A stretch of 64,000 nucleotides of DNA from Pyrinomonadaceae bacterium (GTDB taxonomy: Bacteria; Acidobacteriota; Blastocatellia; Pyrinomonadales; Pyrinomonadaceae). This document shows positions 59,788 through 64,000 of this stretch, in pieces. A program made the translations under genes and the position numbers. The DNA lies in the NCBI GenBank assembly GCA_036277115.1, contig DASUNM010000015.1, positions 44,451 through 108,450 on the forward strand, given 5' to 3'. A model generated the notes under the pieces. That model was not told where the DNA came from. It saw only the letters and a program-made list of their open reading frames with translations, and made no database searches. Each line of letters begins with the position of its first letter. Positions within the stretch are counted from its first letter, which is position 1.

Positions 59788-60654
59788 GTGAGATTACTAA
59801 GGAAAAATGCATTTCTAATTGTCGCGGGACTCGCTCTGGTGCTTTCGAGCGTCTCGGCGCTGGCCGCGACCCAATACTTCCAGGGTTTTGAGACAGATAC
59901 CTATGACTGGACCGGCGCAACGCGAGTTGGATCGGGGTCCAACGGTGTAGCCTCGGCAACAGGAAATTTTCATGCCGAAGCAGTCATGGTCGCGGCGCCG
60001 GGTTCGACTCTCGACTTTACCCGCTTCGGAGGCTATGAGTCGGTGTTCCCTGCAGGCGGATACACAACGAGCGTCGACGTGTACCTGAACGTCACGGCAG
60101 GCAACGCGAACGACACGCGCTTCGATTGGTCATCTGCGATCAATACGCCAGCCGGCACTCATCGTCGTGACTTCGTGTTCAACGCGGGGTTCTATCTCGA
60201 CAGTGATGCTACCGGCACGGGCCCGCGTTTTGTGATCAGCGCAAGTAACAACGCTACTCGGGGCGGAGCCTTCCCCAAGAACCCCGCCCGCGATCCGTTC
60301 ACCATTACACAGACCGGCTGGTACACATTTGAGCACCACTTCCGAAACGATGGTTCCGGTGTACTGGCTGTAGACTTGACTATCAGCGCGCTGGGCGGCC
60401 CGCCGCTTCACAGTTGGACGTTGACCAACCCAACTGACGTCATCGGCTCGACGGTGGGCGGCCACCGTTATGGCTGGTTCACGATTCAGGAGTTCCCTGT
60501 CCTGGCGTTCGACAATGTGAGCCTGGTGAGCGTCAACGAACCCACTAACGCGGGTGACTGCAAGAATGACGGTTGGCAATCACGGACCCGCGCCGATGGC
60601 AGTTCGTTCAAGAACCAGGGCGACTGCATCCAGTACGTGAATACTGGCAAGTAG
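59788..60654 (+). CDS. Secreted protein with CKNDGW/FKNQGDC C-terminal motif
   Basis: 288 residues from a GTG with AAAGGAG 8 nt upstream. Signal peptide (LIVAGLALVLSSVSALAATQ). The mature part is a beta-rich lectin-like sandwich (FQGFETDTYDWTGATRVGSG and FDNVSLVSV at its end). The C-terminus has DCKNDGWQSRTRADGSSFKN followed by QGDCIQYVN, a cysteine motif seen in diverse secreted bacterial proteins of unknown role. First of two cassettes with matching promoter, leader and terminator. The next gene's protein is unrelated. Confidence 0.78.
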   Translation: MRLLRKNAFLIVAGLALVLSSVSALAATQYFQGFETDTYDWTGATRVGSGSNGVASATGNFHAEAVMVAAPGSTLDFTRFGGYESVFPAGGYTTSVDVYLNVTAGNANDTRFDWSSAINTPAGTHRRDFVFNAGFYLDSDATGTGPRFVISASNNATRGGAFPKNPARDPFTITQTGWYTFEHHFRNDGSGVLAVDLTISALGGPPLHSWTLTNPTDVIGSTVGGHRYGWFTIQEFPVLAFDNVSLVSVNEPTNAGDCKNDGWQSRTRADGSSFKNQGDCIQYVNTGK

Positions 60655-60659
60655 TCAGC

Positions 60660-60745
60660 TTTATTCCTCGGCAGTCGGCGGAAGTCGGCCGCCCAGGCAA
60701 AAACAAAAGGCGAGTCCCGAGACCTCGGGGCTCGCCTTTTTCTGT
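60660..60745 (+). terminator. Terminator and conserved 3' UTR of cassette 1
   Basis: Stem AGGCGAGTCCCGAG (60708-60721) with CTCGGGGCTCGCCT (60724-60737), extended by AAAA/TTTT, then T-rich. Upstream GTCGGCGGAAGTCGGCCGCC and CAAAAACAAAAGGCGAG, and the downstream TGTTTTGAGTGTGGTGCCGA, all have counterparts in the 3' region of cassette 2. Confidence 0.88.
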
Positions 60746-60837
60746 TTTGAGTGTGGTGCCGAATGCGTGATGAAAGCGTCGTGTCTGCTACTCATTAGGC
60801 AGGCGCGGAATTTCCACCAACTTAGCACTTTCCTTGA

Positions 60838-60866
60838 TTGACAGTACCGCCAGCGACTTGTAGAGT
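60838..60866 (+). promoter_or_regulatory. Promoter P2, sigma70 type
   Basis: TTGACA at 60838-60843, 17-nt spacer ending in TTG, TAGAGT at 60861-60866. Same boxes and spacing as P1. Followed by the second copy of the structured leader. Confidence 0.82.
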
Positions 60867-60993
60867 ACGCAAGCTTTTACAGCAGTTTCCACCGATCGGT
60901 TGGGTGCGGACACCCGACGGTGTGTGTGGTGTCGGAAGCCGAAAGCCCCCAAGACTTTTCTCTTGCCCGCTTGCCGCTTCTCCCAAACACCGC
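60867..60993 (+). ncRNA. Conserved structured 5' leader, copy 2
   Basis: About 127 nt. Hairpin TTGGGTG (60900-60906), loop CGGA, CACCCGA (60911-60917), one pair longer than in copy 1. Interrupted hairpin GAAGC (60935-60939)/GCTTC (60976-60980), AAGC (60943-60946)/GCTT (60969-60972), CAAGA (60950-60954)/TCTTG (60961-60965) with a 6-nt T-rich loop. Strongly conserved unpaired segments such as GGAAGCC..AGC and CCCAAACACCGC. The rest of the leader to the start codon is not conserved except for the ribosome site. Confidence 0.7.
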
Positions 60994-61091
60994 AAGCAAT
61001 TGATCTAATAATCTTCTGGCGGTGACGTCTGTCTACGCCAGTTACGAACGCAACAGAAGAATCGCTTCCAATCAATCTAAAGGAGAACTCA

Positions 61092-62039
61092 ATGAATCGA
61101 AGAAAAGTGTTAACAATCGCGGTGCTGGCCAGCGCAGCATTCGTCCTCGCCCTGGGCATCGCGGCTACGCAACCCACCGCTTCCGCCGCGCCGCCCGCCA
61201 AGGTCGACCTTTGCCACAGAACAGGCAACGGCGGCTACCAGCCGATCAGTGTGAGCGCGAATGCCGCGGGGAATCACATGGCCCACGGTGACGTTCAGCA
61301 ACCTAACGGCGCAGTGCCGGGCAGTCCCGGCTTCGTCTTTGACAGCCAGTGCAACGCTGTGACTTGGACCTATTACGTCAATGCCGCCCCCGACATTGCG
61401 GCCCAGGATCCAGCCAGTCCGGGAAACTTGTTTGTTGGGTCCGGAATACCGGCTGAGAACTTCGGACTAGCGCGGAATGAGGCGTTGGGCATCGAACTCG
61501 GGCTGATGATTCTTTACCGGCAGGGTCCGACAGTTCCCTCGACCGATAACTACGCGGATGGTGTACTGAATTTTTCGGTCGCCTCGGGTCCGCAGTCAAT
61601 CTCCAACGGATCTGCCGTCAACAACCCCGGGCGAGCTGCATGGAATTTCACCTTTTCAGTGGCGACCGGCCTCAATGGGGCAACGACCGATTTGGGTGAT
61701 TACACGTTTCAGCTCCTCTACGACACGGACGCAGGTCCGGGGACCAACTACAGAACCTTGACGCTCGAACAGGAGCTCACGCCGCAGGCTGCCGGCCAGT
61801 CAGGTTATCAATGGAGAGATCAGGTATTGAATTACGTACCCATTGCTGACGACGAAGGCAATGGAAACGTCACCCAGAACTCTCAGAACTACGCGTTTGC
61901 CCACTTTCAAGCTTTCTTAGGTGGTGCTTATGCGCCTCCCACGTTCGCTGGACCGGGGCAATTCGACATCATCCTGCGGGCGCTTGACGGAACTCAGATA
62001 GTTGCGAGTAACCACATTGTAGTGAATGTGGCACCGTAA
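61092..62039 (+). CDS. Secreted protein with CHRTG...HGD motif
   Basis: 315 residues from an ATG with AAAGGAG upstream. Signal peptide (VLTIAVLASAAFVLALGIAA). The mature N-terminus has KVDLCHRTGNGGYQPISVSA followed by NHMAHGD, a short cysteine/histidine motif common to unrelated secreted bacterial proteins and of unknown function. The remainder is a beta-rich domain (NAVTWTYYVNAAPDIAAQDP; RDQVLNYVPIADDEGNGNVT; end ILRALDGTQIVASNHIVVNV). Second of two cassettes with matching promoter, leader and terminator. Confidence 0.78.
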   Translation: MNRRKVLTIAVLASAAFVLALGIAATQPTASAAPPAKVDLCHRTGNGGYQPISVSANAAGNHMAHGDVQQPNGAVPGSPGFVFDSQCNAVTWTYYVNAAPDIAAQDPASPGNLFVGSGIPAENFGLARNEALGIELGLMILYRQGPTVPSTDNYADGVLNFSVASGPQSISNGSAVNNPGRAAWNFTFSVATGLNGATTDLGDYTFQLLYDTDAGPGTNYRTLTLEQELTPQAAGQSGYQWRDQVLNYVPIADDEGNGNVTQNSQNYAFAHFQAFLGGAYAPPTFAGPGQFDIILRALDGTQIVASNHIVVNVAP

Positions 62040-62084
62040 CCTCTGGTTACTTTTACATGTGCCAATCTAGTGGCTGTTGACTCG

Positions 62085-62190
62085 AGGCGGTCGGCGGAAG
62101 TTGACTGCCCTCAAAAACAAAAGGCGAGCCCCGATCCATCGGGACTCGCCTTTCTTCTTTTGTGCCTCGCTTTTTTGTTTTCAGAGATTG
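62085..62190 (+). terminator. Terminator and conserved 3' UTR of cassette 2
   Basis: AAGGCGAGCCCCGAT (62121-62135) pairs with ATCGGGACTCGCCTT (62138-62152) with one mismatch, followed by TTCTTCTTTT. Flanks GGTCGGCGGAAGTTGACTGC, CAAAAACAAAAGGCGAG and TGTTTTCAGAGATTGTGGCACC correspond to those of cassette 1. Confidence 0.88.
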
Positions 62191-62226
62191 TGGCACCGAC
62201 GGGGGACTTAAGCTCCTAAGGGCAAA

Positions 62227-62659
62227 CTACAAGCCACGAAGACGCTCTGGCGAAAACGCCTTGCAACCGGCATGGCCTTTGCGCGGACTGACGGATAAAT
62301 GAAGTCGGTCGTTCATGGAGTTTAGGGCCGCTCGATAGCCTGATTGCTCGGCTTCTGCCGCCGTGCGGAACGGCACGCGATTATAGCGTGCGATGGCGTC
62401 GTAATAAGGACAACCGGGCCAGTGTTAGATCTTAGTCCGTCTGTTGCCTCTTACTGGGCCCGTTGGAGGTGCCGGATTCTCGGCGTGCGAACTGGGTTGT
62501 TTGCACGCGTTGAGTTACGGTTTGAACGATAATCGTTTACAAACCGATCAGTAGAACACGCGCCGAGAATAACGACGACGCATAAGAACAACAAGAGTAG
62601 AAAAGGTTTTTCAACACGGGGGGCAAGATCCGCTCTTGGTTGCTTGCGGCTTACGGCTA
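62227..62659 (-). pseudogene. Broken lipoprotein with Ada/HWPGC-type domain
   Basis: Upstream part: a lipoprotein-like signal (KPFLLLLFLCVVVILGACST). Downstream, in another frame, is GPVRGNRRTKI, then TAA, then HWPGCPYYDAIARYNRVPFR and TAAEAEQSGYRAALN. The NRVPFR..AEAEQSGYR stretch is the core of the short Ada-like metal-binding domain normally preceded by an intact (K/R)IYHWPGC. The TAA (minus strand) replaces that expected Tyr codon, and a frameshift separates the two parts. Two lesions make it a likely pseudogene. No clear start codon is left before the signal segment. Confidence 0.6.
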
Positions 62660-62837
62660 CGGGCTTTTGATGTGAGTCGGGTCGGTTGGCTTGTTGGTCA
62701 AAGGAGCGGGACTTAGAATCGCGTTTGTAGACATAATTCAACGGCAAACTGTTCTCCGATTCTCCCTCTTGGCAGGTTCGCAAAGGACAATTGATTCTTC
62801 CCGCTGACCATGCCGCATTGCACCCTCACCTCGCCTT

Positions 62838-64000
62838 CTATTGATTATTCAACTTGATGCTTTTTAGAATTGACTCGAAGCAATCATGGTACGCGGCGCT
62901 TTCTGTGGCCGGCGCGACCACGTTTACGTAAAACAGTCTTCCGTCGCTTAAGGACAGGTTATAGACGATTACGCGCTCTTTATGAACGGATCCGTTCGGT
63001 GCGCCTGTTAGAAGAATGCGAACAGCCTCGCGGTCGGCCAGAGTTGTACGCTCGGCGGGGCCTTGAGGGGCGAGGTGGGGATTGCCCTTGATGACCGCGC
63101 CAACGTATTCGGCGGACGCTGCGTCGAGTGTAGCCGACGGCACGCGGATGCTCCCGACCATTACCCCATGTGTTAGTTCCGGGCGGCCTTGAAGCGCACG
63201 GTAGCCACGTTCGGGAGCGAAGATCGCCAGCGCTTCAGTTGAATGGTCGCGCCAGTTATCGGGAATGCTGATTGAGAATAAATCTGCGGTAAAGACGCGA
63301 TAGCTCAACGACGGTGGATCGGGCGGCGCCAGAATGGGCGCGTCGTTCGTCTCGGCAGCGACAGGGCCCTGCGCCACTCTCTTTCGAGTGGGGCCGTTAC
63401 AGACGATTGTAAACTGAGTTCCCTGCTTGAACGCCAAGTCCGGACCTCTAGTGGCAAGCGTAGTTGTCGCGCCAACACCTGCGCCTATTGCTGCGCCGAT
63501 GACCGCGCCTTTTCCACCGGCCAGCGCACCCCCGATCACACCTCCGATCAAGGCGCCTACTGCTGCTCTTTTGACGCTCGTCTTAACGGTAGTGGATCGG
63601 CTACGAACCGTGCCCTCGTTATCCGCGCGTCCATCATTTGCCACATTCACAACGTCGAAGACTTCTACGACGGTCGCAGTAAAGTCAGCGTTGCGACCGT
63701 CAACTAAGGTCACTGTGTCAAATGCCAAATCGATGTGCGAATCCTTGTTTGCTTTGCCGGAGTGTTTGAGGTTCCTTATGCGCCCTTCGACAATGGCGCC
63801 GGCATATTCAGCCGGCATCAAAATCTTGCAACTGAATTTGTCACCTTTTTTGTTCGTCACCGTACTAATCGGTGATAGTAGCTCGACTGAGAGTTTGGTG
63901 TTCGGCGCAATTGGCAGATCCTGGCCGTGCACATTGAACGCCGGTAGGAAGAGTACGGCACAAACGCCGATTGTGAAGACGGCGCCTCGGAATGCGTTCA
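62838..64000 (-). CDS. Secreted glycine-zipper protein of unknown function (start at window edge)
   Basis: About 387 codons visible. The last two bases of the window are TG on the minus strand followed by AACGCATTC, so the ATG probably has its A one base beyond the edge. It begins a signal peptide (NAFRGAVFTIGVCAVLFLPA, FNVHGQ). Mature part: an SH3-like beta domain (LSVELLSPISTVTNKKGDKF), a glycine zipper (GALIGGVIGGALAGGKGAVI, then GAAIGAGVGA), and a C-terminal domain with IPDNWRDHSTEALAIFAPER, similar to PsbP/MOG1-like folds (inference). Envelope protein; function unknown. Confidence 0.75.
   Translation of the reverse strand, partial: NAFRGAVFTIGVCAVLFLPAFNVHGQDLPIAPNTKLSVELLSPISTVTNKKGDKFSCKILMPAEYAGAIVEGRIRNLKHSGKANKDSHIDLAFDTVTLVDGRNADFTATVVEVFDVVNVANDGRADNEGTVRSRSTTVKTSVKRAAVGALIGGVIGGALAGGKGAVIGAAIGAGVGATTTLATRGPDLAFKQGTQFTIVCNGPTRKRVAQGPVAAETNDAPILAPPDPPSLSYRVFTADLFSISIPDNWRDHSTEALAIFAPERGYRALQGRPELTHGVMVGSIRVPSATLDAASAEYVGAVIKGNPHLAPQGPAERTTLADREAVRILLTGAPNGSVHKERVIVYNLSLSDGRLFYVNVVAPATESAAYHDCFESILKSIKLNNQ

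Overview
The window looks like a chromosomal segment of an Acidobacteriota bacterium, probably of the Blastocatellia/Pyrinomonadales type. The grounds are the gene families present: large secreted hypothetical proteins, an aa3 oxidase cluster fed by an octaheme cytochrome, an S9 peptidase, and ETF-QO beside a ferredoxin. GC content is moderately high and there is an unusually rich set of short palindromic repeats. The assignment is by gene content only. No rRNA, tRNA, CRISPR array, prophage or transposase was seen.

Layout. 1-8 kb (minus strand): 3'-truncated S9 peptidase, a TPR protein, two secreted unknowns, an OmpA-family envelope protein, a 57-residue DUF5670-like membrane protein, a secreted beta-propeller/VCBS protein and an orphan OmpR-type response regulator. 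8-13 kb (plus): MsbA-like ABC exporter, the yicC-gmk-rpoZ block and a glycine-zipper stress-type protein with a possible small zinc-ribbon ORF behind it. 13-25 kb (minus): EamA transporter, pyruvate dehydrogenase E1alpha/E1beta/E2, a GGDEF/HD-GYP/GAF regulator, a DUF255 thioredoxin-like protein and a large secreted unknown. 25-28 kb (plus): ETF-ubiquinone oxidoreductase and a 2[4Fe-4S] ferredoxin, ended by a strong terminator. 28-30.6 kb (minus): a membrane spermidine-synthase-like protein.

30.7-49 kb (minus) is one respiratory locus. In transcription order it holds Rieske protein, cytochrome b N-half, cytochrome b C-half, octaheme cytochrome c, cupredoxin-like lipoprotein, ctaA, ctaB, coxB, coxA, two subunit III genes, subunit IV, and small accessory genes including a DUF420 protein. 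49-57 kb (plus) is the matching cytochrome c maturation operon ccmABCDEFGH with a split ccmI. The ccm system supplies the covalent hemes of the octaheme cytochrome, and ctaA/ctaB supply heme a for the oxidase. Together they form a quinol-to-oxygen chain with a Rieske/b module and a CuA oxidase but no free small cytochrome c gene.

57-64 kb: a small membrane protein, a GNAT acetyltransferase, secreted unknowns, then two consecutive plus-strand transcription units (59.53-60.75 and 60.84-62.17 kb). These share matching sigma70-type promoters (TTGACA-17-TAGAGT), a conserved structured leader of about 125 nt with compensatory base changes, a matching Shine-Dalgarno sequence and homologous 3' UTRs/terminators, yet encode unrelated secreted proteins. 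A broken lipoprotein gene and a glycine-zipper secreted protein close the window.

The second striking theme is the repeats. At least a dozen families of short palindromic or quasi-tandem repeats decorate gene boundaries. They often supply the stop codon or the first codons of genes, and in several cases lie in frame inside conserved proteins (ETF-QO, the spermidine-synthase-like protein, the HEAT/lipoyl-like protein).
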